Below are positions 44,141 through 52,730 of a stretch of DNA of 64,000 nucleotides, piece by piece. Made by a program: the position numbers and the translations under genes. The stretch spans positions 62,001 through 126,000 of the forward strand of contig CAZCSV010000002.1 in NCBI GenBank assembly GCA_964501535.1, read 5' to 3'. Each line of letters begins with the position of its first letter. Position 1 is the first letter of the stretch. Below the pieces are notes generated by a model. The model was given only the letters and a program-made list of their open reading frames with translations, was not told where the DNA came from and did not search any database. This DNA is from FEN-1279 sp964501535. GTDB lineage: Bacteria > Bacteroidota > Ignavibacteria > Tepidaquicellales > Tepidaquicellaceae.

Positions 44141-44647
44141 TTAAAAATCAAAATTAAATATTAAAATTAAAAATGTAAAAACTTCATTATTGTATTAATA
44201 GTTATGTAAATTGATATAGAAATTATTTTTTGCCTTTAAGTTTCAAAATGCTTGATGCAAATATATTCGAGATTTCTTTTAATTCATTCAAGAAAACGTT
44301 GACATCATCTTCCTTTGCTCTTCTGGAATCTTTTAAAAGAGACAACCATAATTTGCTCTCGTTGCTCGATTTTAAGCAATGATTAAAATAATTAATGAAA
44401 TCCTTTTTACTACTTGCTGATTGCCCTTCTATATAATTACTTATTATACTTGTTCCACTTCTGATTAATTGGTCGCATAACCTGCTAGTCGTATTATCCT
44501 TAGGAAGCTTATCGATAAATTCGATTAAATTCAGCGTAAATTTATATAATCTTTTCTTAAATTCAATCTTAAATTTCGAAATGTCATTTTCCATTTCATT
44601 CATTTATTTTTGAATTTTTATATGTAATTTTAATTTTTGATTTTTAA
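44141..44647. repeat. AT-rich inverted repeat enclosing the four-helix-bundle gene
   Basis: TTAAAAATCAAAATTAAA at 44141-44158 recurs in reverse complement at about 44629-44647 with one extra A. Both arms sit in longer AT-rich stretches. They enclose the 126-codon gene at 44223-44603. Low sequence complexity weakens the case, but the matched TTAAAAATCAAAA core supports a small cassette. Confidence 0.45.
44223..44603 (-). CDS. Four-helix-bundle protein (S23 / intervening-sequence protein family)
   Basis: Protein of 126 aa, all-helical, with the family pattern FKKRLYKFTLNLIEFIDKLPKDNTTSRLCDQLIRSGTSI-ISNYIEGQSASSKKDFINYFNHCLKSSNESKLWLSLL. Relatives are encoded in 23S rRNA intervening sequences of spirochaetes and as stand-alone genes in Bacteroidota; their function is unknown, although they form pentamers in known structures. 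Flanked by AT-rich inverted repeats, and more AT-rich than the neighbouring kbl and lptF/G genes, which suggests recent arrival. Confidence 0.9.
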   Translation of the reverse strand: MNEMENDISKFKIEFKKRLYKFTLNLIEFIDKLPKDNTTSRLCDQLIRSGTSIISNYIEGQSASSKKDFINYFNHCLKSSNESKLWLSLLKDSRRAKEDDVNVFLNELKEISNIFASSILKLKGKK

Positions 44648-44650
44648 AAT

Positions 44651-45913
44651 TTAAATTACTTTTAGTTTTTTTCCTACTTTTTCAAAGGCACCGATGCATT
44701 TATCAAGGTCATTTTTAGAATGTGCGGCGGAGATTTGGGTTCTGATTCTTGCCTGACCTTTTGGGACGACAGGGAAAGAGAATCCGACGACATAAATTCC
44801 TTCTTCATATAAATCCTTAGCCATTGTCTGTGCCAGCATGGCATCGTTTTCGAATTTTCTGAAAAGGACCGGGACTATCGGGTGCACGCTGTTTATTATA
44901 TCGAAGCCGAGACCTGTCATTTGTTTCCGAAAGTATGTAGTATTATTCATAAGTTTCTCGCGAAGGTCATTGCTTTTTTCGAGCATATTGAAAGCGGCAA
45001 TTGCGGCTCCCGTGATAGCTGGAGCGAGTGTGTTGGAGAACAAATAAGGTCTCGAGCGTTGTCGGAGCATATCTATAATTTCTTTTTTAGAAGCCGTGAA
45101 TCCTCCGGATGCACCGCCCATGGCTTTACCGAGGGTAGAGGTAATAATATCGATTTCGCCCAGGGTTTCTCTGTATTCTATTGAGCCTCTTCCGGTTTTT
45201 CCAAAAAAGCCCGTTGCATGGGAATCATCGACCATTACCATAGCGTCGTAAGTTTTACCGAGTTCGACTATATCCCTCAGGTTAGCAATGTCCCCGTCCA
45301 TCGAGAAAACCCCGTCGGTAGCAATAATAATGTTTTTTGCAGGTTTTGGTTCATGAGCGAGACCGGTATGCTCCCAAATATCCATACCCTCACGGGCCAT
45401 GACAAGTTTTTGCTCGAGTGATTTCATATCGGAATGTTTATAAATAAACCTTTTAGCCTTGCACAATCTGATGCCGTCTATAATGCTTGCATGGTTCAGT
45501 TCATCCGTAATAATGACGTCATCCTGTCCGAGAATGCTTTCGAACAGACCTCCATTCGCATCGAAGCAGGAAGAGTAAAGAACTGCATCGTCGGTATGAT
45601 AGAAGTTAGCGATTATTTCCTCGAGTTCTTTATGGATTTCCTGAGTCCCGCATATAAATCTGACCGAAGCCAGTCCGAAACCGTATTTATCGAGGGCTTT
45701 TTTTGCCGCATCAATTATTTCGGGATGATTAGCGAGTCCGAGGTAATTATTCGAACAGAAATTCAGGACTTCTTTGGATTTGGAACCGGGGGGATAGCTG
45801 ACTTCTATATTTGCTTTCTGGTCGGAAAGGATTGTTCTCTCGTCTTTATGAAGTCCGGATTCTTTTATAAGATTTAGTTCCTGTTTTAGGTCGTATTTAG
45901 TTCTTCTGTACAT
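44651..45913 (-). CDS. kbl: Glycine C-acetyltransferase / alpha-oxoamine synthase
   Basis: PLP enzyme of 420 aa of the alpha-oxoamine synthase family. It is closest in wording to 2-amino-3-ketobutyrate CoA ligase, which cleaves aminoketobutyrate with CoA to glycine and acetyl-CoA. Motifs: FCSNNYLGLANHP, VRFICGTQEIHKELEEIIANF, DELNHASIIDGIRLCKA, VMVDDSHATGFFG and the Schiff-base lysine in TSTLGKAMGGASGG. An N-terminal extension of about 20 residues is usual. The threonine dehydrogenase partner (tdh) is not in the window; a related KAS-type activity (serine palmitoyltransferase) is less likely. Has its own promoter box at 45934-45941. Confidence 0.85.
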   Translation of the reverse strand: MYRRTKYDLKQELNLIKESGLHKDERTILSDQKANIEVSYPPGSKSKEVLNFCSNNYLGLANHPEIIDAAKKALDKYGFGLASVRFICGTQEIHKELEEIIANFYHTDDAVLYSSCFDANGGLFESILGQDDVIITDELNHASIIDGIRLCKAKRFIYKHSDMKSLEQKLVMAREGMDIWEHTGLAHEPKPAKNIIIATDGVFSMDGDIANLRDIVELGKTYDAMVMVDDSHATGFFGKTGRGSIEYRETLGEIDIITSTLGKAMGGASGGFTASKKEIIDMLRQRSRPYLFSNTLAPAITGAAIAAFNMLEKSNDLREKLMNNTTYFRKQMTGLGFDIINSVHPIVPVLFRKFENDAMLAQTMAKDLYEEGIYVVGFSFPVVPKGQARIRTQISAAHSKNDLDKCIGAFEKVGKKLKVI

Positions 45914-45933
45914 ATTTTTTTATTATATGTTTA

Positions 45934-45941
45934 CAAAAATA
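45934..45941 (-). promoter_or_regulatory. TAnnTTTG -7 promoter box upstream of kbl
   Basis: Minus-strand TATTTTTG, an exact match to TAnnTTTG, lies 20 nt upstream of the kbl ATG (45911-45913). No clear -33 box was seen. Confidence 0.45.
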
Positions 45942-46024
45942 CATAATATTAATGTAAGATTTTATTTAAATAAAAATCCGTTACGGATAAGATATTAAAT
46001 TTTGTTTACATTTTGAAAATCCGG

Positions 46025-48832
46025 TTAGAAGTCCCAGCCGAAGAAAAACTGGTGGAAGAGGTTGCCCTGAAGTTTGGAGAAGTTTTCTTCTATGCGTTTT
46101 CCAAGGTCATATCTTAAGACAATAATACCGAGCAGATTCATCCTGACCCCTGCACCGATACTTCCTTTGGTAAAGTCGTAGTTATCTTTTGTATCCCAGC
46201 AGTTTCCTGCATCGAAGAAGAGTGCTCCCCGAATCTGGGGAAAGGTAAGGTCGAAATTAAATGGAAATCTTAAATTAATTTCACTGAACAGGGGAAATCT
46301 CAGTTCGGCATTTGCCTGCCAGAGTTTGGTTCCTCTCATAGAAATCCACGGCCAGCCTCGCAGTGACCAGCTTCCGCCCATAAAATATCTTCTGGGAAAG
46401 TTACCCTGGTTCATAAAATACTGTCCGCGAAGAGCCAGAGCTGACAGTCGACCGAGACGGAAATATTTTCGGTAGTCAAACATAAAGCTGAAGTAGTTTT
46501 CATTTGAGTTTTCGATATCTGTTGTATAGCCGAGAGTTACGTTTAATCTTTCACCGTCGAGAGGTCCGGTATACCACCACAGGGAATTATCTTTCACATA
46601 GGAAATTGAATTTGAAAGCAGAAGCGAGCGTCTGTTATTTAAAAAATCGACATCCTTTTGTGTAGAGGAGAGATTAGTATTGGTTTCTATACGTTTGAAG
46701 AATGACAAGGGGTAAGAAAAGCTCAGATATCCGCCATACAGTCTTTCGAAATACGAGAAGTCGGATTCCGTTAGATCATAACGCTTACCCGAAAGGTGGT
46801 ATACCCCGTAAGCATAGTTTAATCTTTGCTCCAGAGAAATTTTCGATATAGCAACATTAAAGCTCTTCCAGAATTCGGTTTCGTAATTCGAGTTATTGTA
46901 CAGGAGCAGGTAATATCTTTCGTTTCCCAGCATATCGCTCAGGGACAGGGCTCCGCCTGCAAAGCTGCCAAATACCGGGTCAGTAACTATTGCAGTCGTC
47001 GCCAAATCGAAGGAAAACCTTTTTTGATATTTCGGATTTTTATTTGCGGACGAGTACGGAATTTTTTTTAGTGGTTTTCCTGAAAAGAAAACCGATGGTT
47101 TTACTTTTTCTGTTATTTTTGAATTTGAAATTTTTTCGTTTACGTCGTTTAAGATTTTAATGGTAATCATTCCGTTTTCATAGGTCGAAAAGACTATTCT
47201 GTTATTTCCGCACCATTTTGCATCGAAAGCCGCAGTTGTGAAATTTGTTACCCTTTTCATTTCGGAGGACGGAGAGACTGAATCCAATATCCAGATATTT
47301 TGAACTCCCCCGATGTCGGAAGAAAAAATTAATTTTCCCTCGTCGGAGAAATCCGGAGTGGTTATTTCCGCCTCGGAGTTTGTGATTTGGATTATGGCAT
47401 TCGAAAAAAGGTCATATGAAAACAAATTATTATAATTTTTCTCGTTTAAAGTGCTTCTGTCGGATGAGAAAATCAGATATTTTCCGTCGGGTGAGAAACA
47501 CGGGTCTGTATCGTCGTAGTAATCGTTTGTAAGGCGGAAGAGCTTTTCGTTTTTAAAATCAAATAAGTATAGATCTGCTTTTCCGGAGAACTCCATACCC
47601 GAAAAAGCAATATAGCGGGAATCTTTACTCCATGCGGGAGCTCCGATGCCGGTGATTTCTTTAAATGAAAAATCTGAAATTATTTTTTCCGATTTTGTAT
47701 CGTAGATATGCAGAGCGTCGGAACTTCCTTTTTGCGTTACGAATGCAAGGAGTCCTTCTTCGGATAAATCAAGACCTGTGCGGAAATAGTGAAATGCTTC
47801 GAATTCATCCGAAGATTCGCCTTCTATAACGAGTGATATATCGGTTGTGTCTCTGATGTTAAGCTTATATATGCTTGTATATCCGGTTTGGTTTCCGATG
47901 AAATAAATTTCTTCTGTATTGTTGTTTTTGAAGTAAGCTGGCTTGTGTGCGAATCCGTCCGAAAAGATATTTTCGCAGACCTGTGAAGGATTGTCGTTAT
48001 CCGCGAGCTGGGGAAAATATTTTTTCTTTAAGTGATACAAAAAATCTTTATCGAATTCCGCATAATCCTTGCCGATTGTGAATTTCATCACTGTTTCGAA
48101 ATTATCGTCCATCCACAGATTTTCGATTAGCTCCAGGATTTTTTCCTCTCCATATTTTTCCGATATGTAAATCAATACTCCCTGACCCAGTTTGTACATA
48201 AAATATGTGCCGTAGAAGTATTCCCAATTACTGAGGCCGACCATATAGCTATTAAGCACTGCATCTTTAATTACCATATCTGCTTTAGTATCCCATTCGC
48301 TCGACCAGAATTCGGCGAGACCCTCTGTAAACCAGAGCGGCGGAGCATAATCCAGAATTTTTCCGTGAGCTTTCAGGATGTTGGAAATTTTACTTATAGT
48401 GAACACGTGAGTTAGCTCGTGACGGATTACGTGTTTAAAATTAAAAAGTGAACCGTCGAAAGGAATTACCACTCTGCCTTTAATAAACTCAAAAAATCCG
48501 CCAACACCATCGGGTATCAAGCCGGGGATAGTGTTAGTCTGTTTAAAATGTGTCGGAGAGGAATAGAATATCAGCGGAACGGTATCAATCAGGCTATGTT
48601 TGAATTTTTGCTGGAGGAACTTATAGCTTTCCTCGGCGAAATAGGCGCCCTGCTCTGCAAGTTCTTTTTCTTCCGAGTAGTAGTAAATCTGAAAATGCTG
48701 TGTATAAATAACCTTCCAGTCGAAATCCGAATAATGGACTTTGTTTCTTCCGAAGTCGACGAACTGTGCATCTGCGGAAACCGAGACGAGAAGAATAAGC
48801 AAAAACAATATTTTTGAAGGGTAATTCTTCAT
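46025..48832 (-). CDS. Metalloprotease / TolB-like propeller / outer-membrane barrel fusion protein
   Basis: Exported protein of 935 aa built from three parts. Residues 1-22 are a signal peptide. About 30-270 is a gluzincin-type (peptidase MA-like) domain with the zinc motif HELTH at 138-142 and WFTEGLAEFW (Glu170/Glu174) as the third-ligand region. About 280-590 contains PD40/TolB-type beta-propeller blades (GAPAWSKDSRYIAFSG, DPCFSPDGKYLIFSSDRS, DFSDEGKLIFSSD). About 620-935 reads like an Omp85/BamA-type 16-strand barrel, with the GGSWSLRGWPW motif, LFFDAGNCWDT and a terminal Phe (FFFGWDF). The protease would then be tethered to the outer membrane. Stand-alone gene. Confidence 0.8.
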   Translation of the reverse strand: MKNYPSKILFLLILLVSVSADAQFVDFGRNKVHYSDFDWKVIYTQHFQIYYYSEEKELAEQGAYFAEESYKFLQQKFKHSLIDTVPLIFYSSPTHFKQTNTIPGLIPDGVGGFFEFIKGRVVIPFDGSLFNFKHVIRHELTHVFTISKISNILKAHGKILDYAPPLWFTEGLAEFWSSEWDTKADMVIKDAVLNSYMVGLSNWEYFYGTYFMYKLGQGVLIYISEKYGEEKILELIENLWMDDNFETVMKFTIGKDYAEFDKDFLYHLKKKYFPQLADNDNPSQVCENIFSDGFAHKPAYFKNNNTEEIYFIGNQTGYTSIYKLNIRDTTDISLVIEGESSDEFEAFHYFRTGLDLSEEGLLAFVTQKGSSDALHIYDTKSEKIISDFSFKEITGIGAPAWSKDSRYIAFSGMEFSGKADLYLFDFKNEKLFRLTNDYYDDTDPCFSPDGKYLIFSSDRSTLNEKNYNNLFSYDLFSNAIIQITNSEAEITTPDFSDEGKLIFSSDIGGVQNIWILDSVSPSSEMKRVTNFTTAAFDAKWCGNNRIVFSTYENGMITIKILNDVNEKISNSKITEKVKPSVFFSGKPLKKIPYSSANKNPKYQKRFSFDLATTAIVTDPVFGSFAGGALSLSDMLGNERYYLLLYNNSNYETEFWKSFNVAISKISLEQRLNYAYGVYHLSGKRYDLTESDFSYFERLYGGYLSFSYPLSFFKRIETNTNLSSTQKDVDFLNNRRSLLLSNSISYVKDNSLWWYTGPLDGERLNVTLGYTTDIENSNENYFSFMFDYRKYFRLGRLSALALRGQYFMNQGNFPRRYFMGGSWSLRGWPWISMRGTKLWQANAELRFPLFSEINLRFPFNFDLTFPQIRGALFFDAGNCWDTKDNYDFTKGSIGAGVRMNLLGIIVLRYDLGKRIEENFSKLQGNLFHQFFFGWDF

Positions 48833-48885
48833 TTGTTAAATATTGTAATGAAGAAGAATTAAAGCAATTCAAAAGTGAGGAGGGA

Positions 48886-48924
48886 AAAGCAACTTTTATT
48901 TTCAGGTTTAAATAAAATTGCTTT
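48886..48924. repeat. Long imperfect hairpin between genes
   Basis: AAAGCAA-C-TTTTATTT (48886-48901) pairs with AAATAAAATTGCTTT (48910-48924) with one bulged C, and the homology continues outward through GGAG/CTCC. It lies 34 bp past the stop of the glutamine synthetase paralogue (minus strand) and 54 bp before the start of the fusion-protein gene. It is a likely terminator or attenuator. Confidence 0.55.
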
Positions 48925-48957
48925 ACTCCTGTGTTATGATTTACGGCTCCTGGACTT

Positions 48958-50496
48958 CTAATTCTTATGTAAATCCTTCTGCACGAGTTTGTTTATAAAT
49001 TTCTTTTTGGCAGAGCCCTTCAGTTTTGCTAATTTTTTGTGAAGATTAGAATCATCCTCCGACTTCAAAGAATTAATAGTATAATCTATTATACTCGGCG
49101 TAAATACATTTTCTCTTTCATATTCACTTCTCTTAATCTGTAAAATGTCTGCAGATGCCGAGCAGGTAGAAGGCAGAACTGGTAGACTTTCAAGAATATT
49201 TTTATCCTTAAAAATATTTCCTTTCACGTAATATTTTTTTGCAAGTTCGAGGGATTTATCGTTTGTCAGACCCCAGTCTGCGGCAAGAGTCAATCCTGCG
49301 AGTAGCAGGTGTGCATTTGCACTTCCGTCCGGGGTTCTGATTTCAACTGTCTGCATGCTTGTGATTTCAAGCGGATCTAATTTAATACCCGGGTTCACAT
49401 AGGAAGCGAGGTTGCTTGTTTTAGACCATCCCAGAGGGACGCGAATCATAGCGCTTCTGTTGGAATCGCTCCAGCAGGTTCTTGTAGGGGCTTCCTGGTC
49501 GGGAACAAGTCTAAGATAAGATGAGCTTACCGTATTTCCGAAGGCAGTAAGAGTGTTTGAATATCTGCACAGGCCTCCGATGAGTCTTCTTGCATATTCG
49601 GTTAGAATACCTTCGTTATCGACCATAACGTTTTTTCCGTCCTTAAATAATTTCATATGAACGTGCATTCCGTTACCCGCATCTCCATCCTCAATTTTCG
49701 GTGCGAAAGTAGCGAGCATACCATATTTATGTGCAATATTTCTAATCAGCCATTTTGCAAGGACGATATTATCGGCAGCTTCGTCAATAGGCGTTGCGAG
49801 CAGTTCTATTTCCAGCTGTTCGCCTGTTTTACCGTTAAGCTCCTTATCGCTTGTTTTGATATTTTCGATATATCCAACTTCACTATGAGCATATTTTACC
49901 GCTCCGACAATTTGAGTCAAGGTTCTCAGCATTTCGGCGAGGACTTTTCCTGTCTTTAAATAGGGTGCGGACATATGATAAGCTTTTTGTCTGGGAGGCA
50001 GATACATTTTCAAATCATTCCGGTAGAACAGGTAAAATTCGAGTTCTCCGAGAGCGTGTAAATCGAGCCCGGTATTTCTTTTCAACAGTCGGTATGCATT
50101 ACCGAGTATATTATCCGGTGCGAAAGGCGCAGGCTCGCCGTTTGCATTAAGGTATCTGCAGACAAAGTCCAGACTGCCGGGATAAAAGGGATTAATGAAC
50201 GCGGATTTAAAGACCGGAACTATATATAAATCGGACAAGCCGGAATCAATCAGTCCCTTGAAAAGTGAAGACCCGTCGGCTCTTTCGCCTTCCGTCAGGA
50301 CTATTTCGGCATTTATCCTTCCCGGAATGGGTATTTGTAATTCTTTCAGTTTGCCGTCGAGGGCAGTATAATGAAAAGTAATTCTTTCGATTTGTTTTTC
50401 TTCGATTACTTTAAGCAAGTCTTCGCGCGTGAATTCTTCTCTTGGCTTGTCAAGAAAAGCACAAAGCGGATTTGAAAGTGAATAGTTGTATGCCAT
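48958..50496 (-). CDS. Glutamine synthetase family protein (divergent second copy)
   Basis: Protein of 512 aa of the glutamine synthetase fold. Catalytic-site motifs remain: EGERADGSSLFKG, GELEFYLFYRN, DGDAGNGMHVHMKLF, DSNRSAMIRVPLG and TVEIRTPDGSANAHL. It lacks the Tyr adenylylation motif seen in the neighbouring glnA and has a Lys-rich C-terminal tail of about 40 residues. It may be a GlnA paralogue with glutamine synthetase activity or a gamma-glutamyl ligase-type enzyme; the sequence alone does not decide. It follows glnA by 86 bp on the same strand. Confidence 0.85.
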   Translation of the reverse strand: MAYNYSLSNPLCAFLDKPREEFTREDLLKVIEEKQIERITFHYTALDGKLKELQIPIPGRINAEIVLTEGERADGSSLFKGLIDSGLSDLYIVPVFKSAFINPFYPGSLDFVCRYLNANGEPAPFAPDNILGNAYRLLKRNTGLDLHALGELEFYLFYRNDLKMYLPPRQKAYHMSAPYLKTGKVLAEMLRTLTQIVGAVKYAHSEVGYIENIKTSDKELNGKTGEQLEIELLATPIDEAADNIVLAKWLIRNIAHKYGMLATFAPKIEDGDAGNGMHVHMKLFKDGKNVMVDNEGILTEYARRLIGGLCRYSNTLTAFGNTVSSSYLRLVPDQEAPTRTCWSDSNRSAMIRVPLGWSKTSNLASYVNPGIKLDPLEITSMQTVEIRTPDGSANAHLLLAGLTLAADWGLTNDKSLELAKKYYVKGNIFKDKNILESLPVLPSTCSASADILQIKRSEYERENVFTPSIIDYTINSLKSEDDSNLHKKLAKLKGSAKKKFINKLVQKDLHKN

Positions 50497-50582
50497 AATA
50501 AATAACTTTTAGATTTTTTCCATAAAATTAACCGCACACTTTTAGCGGATTAAAAAACTTTTTAATTCAGAACAAAATAATC

Positions 50583-52034
50583 TTACACCTCATAATACAG
50601 GTGAAACTCATACGGATGCGGGCGAAGCTGAACCTCTTTGATTTCGCGTATCATTTTATAGTTTATCCAGGTCTTAATCAGTTCATCGGTAAACACACCT
50701 CCTTGTTTCAGATATTCGTTATCGGTTTCGAGATTATGCAGTGCAATTTCCAGGCTTTCGGGTGCCTGTTTAATTTTTTTATGTTCTTCGGTGCTTAAAT
50801 TATATATATCTTTGTCAACGGGTTCACCCGGCTCTATTTTATTAATTATTCCGTCCAGACCTGCCAGCAGCATAGCGGAAAATGCCAGGTAAGGATTAGC
50901 GGTTCCGTCGGGGCATCTGAATTCCACTCTTTTTGCTTTCGGGTTTTCCGAATACATCGGGATTCTGATAGCGGCACTTCTGTTGCTCATTGAGTAAACC
51001 AGATTAACGGGCGCTTCATAGCCCGGGACTAATCTCTTATAAGAATTTGTCGTGGGATTTGTTAAAGCGAGCAGAGAGGGAGCATGTTTCAGCAGACCTC
51101 CGATGAAGTACAGACCCATTTCGCTTAGTCCCGCATATTTATCGCCTGCGAACAGAGGTTTCCCGTCTTTCCATAAACTCATATGAGTATGCATACCGCT
51201 TCCGTTATCACCGAATATAGGTTTGGGCATAAACGTGGCGGTTTTACCTACTTCACGGGCTGTGTTTTTCACTATATATTTGAACATCTGCAGGTTATCA
51301 CAGCAATTGAGCATAGGGCAATACTTAAAATCGATTTCTGCCTGACCTGCGGTTGCTACTTCGTGATGCTGAAGCTCTACTTCCATACCGGCATCTATCA
51401 GATATTGCACCATTATATTTCTGATATCATTAGTCGAGTCGGAGGGTGGTACGGGCAGATATCCTTCCTTAATTCTTATTTTGTGTCCAAGATTTGCTTC
51501 CTGCTCGCTTCCTGTATTCCAGAAACCTTCTCTGGAGTCTATTCTGTACCAGCTCGAATATTCGTTAACGTTATACGCAACATGGTCGAGTATAAAGAAT
51601 TCCGCTTCGGGTCCGAAATATGCAGTATCTGCGATACCGGTGGAAAGCATAAACTCCGTTGCATTTTTAGCGATTAATCTCGGGTCGTGGTCATAGTAGA
51701 TTTTTTTTACGGGGTCCATAACATCGCAGAGCATCATCATTGTCTTCATTTTCATAAACGGGTCAATACAAGCTGTCGAGGGGTCGGGTATGGCAAGCAT
51801 ATCCGATTCGTTAATAGCTCTCCAGCCTCTGATGGATGACCCGTCGAATCCAAAGCCTTCATAAAAATGTTCCTGTTTAAGATTTGAAACAGGGGTAGTA
51901 AGGTGCTGCCATTGACCGGGCAAGTCCGTGAATCTCAGGTCAATCATTTTGATTTCTTTTTCTTTAATCAACTTGAACACATCGTTGATTCTTTTAAGCT
52001 TTTCTTTTTGTTCTTCTATCGGATTCTTTTTCAT
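50583..52034 (-). CDS. glnA: Type I glutamine synthetase
   Basis: Ammonia-assimilating enzyme of 483 aa making glutamine from glutamate, ammonia and ATP; a dodecamer in the family. Motifs: GFGFDGSSIRGWRAINESDM, FGPEAEFFILD, KPIFGDNGSGMHTHMSLWKDG (ATP-binding), NPTTNSYKRLVPGYEAPV, NRSAAIRIP and RVEFRCPDGTANPYLAF. The segment DIYNLSTEEHKK aligns with the Tyr adenylylation loop of GSI-beta enzymes, so adenylyl control is possible. Promoter box at 52117-52124. A divergent paralogue is next in the transcript. Confidence 0.96.
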   Translation of the reverse strand: MKKNPIEEQKEKLKRINDVFKLIKEKEIKMIDLRFTDLPGQWQHLTTPVSNLKQEHFYEGFGFDGSSIRGWRAINESDMLAIPDPSTACIDPFMKMKTMMMLCDVMDPVKKIYYDHDPRLIAKNATEFMLSTGIADTAYFGPEAEFFILDHVAYNVNEYSSWYRIDSREGFWNTGSEQEANLGHKIRIKEGYLPVPPSDSTNDIRNIMVQYLIDAGMEVELQHHEVATAGQAEIDFKYCPMLNCCDNLQMFKYIVKNTAREVGKTATFMPKPIFGDNGSGMHTHMSLWKDGKPLFAGDKYAGLSEMGLYFIGGLLKHAPSLLALTNPTTNSYKRLVPGYEAPVNLVYSMSNRSAAIRIPMYSENPKAKRVEFRCPDGTANPYLAFSAMLLAGLDGIINKIEPGEPVDKDIYNLSTEEHKKIKQAPESLEIALHNLETDNEYLKQGGVFTDELIKTWINYKMIREIKEVQLRPHPYEFHLYYEV

Positions 52035-52116
52035 TTTTCGTTTAAATTAAACAGAAAACAGTTTTAAATATAAAATTAAGTTAATTGATTTTTCATAAAA
52101 CAGAACTATTAAGATA

Positions 52117-52124
52117 CAAAAATA
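52117..52124 (-). promoter_or_regulatory. TAnnTTTG -7 promoter box upstream of glnA
   Basis: Minus-strand TATTTTTG, exact match to TAnnTTTG, 82 nt upstream of the glnA ATG. This would leave a 5' leader of about 75 nt. Confidence 0.4.
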
Positions 52125-52211
52125 AAAAATTATTTTATAGGCATTGAAAATTTATGATATTTATCAGTTTTTTAAATTACATAAATCATAAAGAATTATC
52201 CCAAAAATATA

Positions 52212-52219
52212 TATTTTTG
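52212..52219 (+). promoter_or_regulatory. TAnnTTTG -7 promoter box upstream of the cNMP-domain gene
   Basis: TATTTTTG, exact match to TAnnTTTG, 34 nt before the GTG at 52254. It would also drive nifJ if the two genes form one transcript. Confidence 0.45.
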
Positions 52220-52253
52220 TATAAAAAGTTTCTCAAATCATAAGTAATAAAAA

Positions 52254-52697
52254 GTGAACTGTATAACCTGTAAAAACAAAAACTGTTTTGTTAAAAACAA
52301 TTTTGTTATCAAACAAATTTCCGAGATAAGTAAAATAAAAAAGGTGGAAAAATATAAAAAAGGGGACTATCTGTATAAAAAAGGCAGTGCTCCCAAAAAT
52401 GTATATATTTTACTTGAGGGTTGTCTGGAAATAATCAATAAGGATAAGAAGGGCGGAAAAAAAGATTTTTACTTCGTTGAGCCGGGTGAATTGTTCGGCT
52501 ATCGTTCTTTGCTTAGCGAAGAAAATCATAAAACTTCAGCCAAGGTATATCAGAATTCAAGGATTTGCATATTAAGCAAGGAAGATTTTTTCGAACTTTT
52601 CATTTATAACAGGGGTCTCGCTAAGAAATTCATGAAATTTATTTCGGACCAGCTTAAGATAAGGCAAAAAAGGCTTGAAGATAGAATAAAACATTAA
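52254..52697 (+). CDS. Crp/Fnr-like sensor domain with N-terminal Cys cluster and no HTH
   Basis: Protein of 147 aa starting at GTG. Residues 1-12 hold Cys3, Cys6 and Cys11 (MNCITCKNKNCF), the CxxCx4C pattern of Bacteroidota Crp/Fnr proteins and similar to the FNR Fe-S cluster cysteines. A cyclic-nucleotide-binding-type domain follows (about 18-120: KKGDYLYKKGSAPKNVYILLEGCLEI, FVEPGELFGYRSLLSEENHKTSAKV). It ends after the dimerisation helix with no helix-turn-helix, about 75 residues short of a normal regulator. It sits 33 bp upstream of nifJ on the same strand. A redox- or ligand-sensing protein acting by protein contact is possible. Confidence 0.8.
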   Translation: MNCITCKNKNCFVKNNFVIKQISEISKIKKVEKYKKGDYLYKKGSAPKNVYILLEGCLEIINKDKKGGKKDFYFVEPGELFGYRSLLSEENHKTSAKVYQNSRICILSKEDFFELFIYNRGLAKKFMKFISDQLKIRQKRLEDRIKH

Positions 52698-52730
52698 TTT
52701 AATATTTTAATAATCATAACAAATTACATT

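Noticed and set aside
45434..45877. ORF of 147 codons antisense to kbl
   Set aside because: Shadow of a well-supported PLP enzyme gene.
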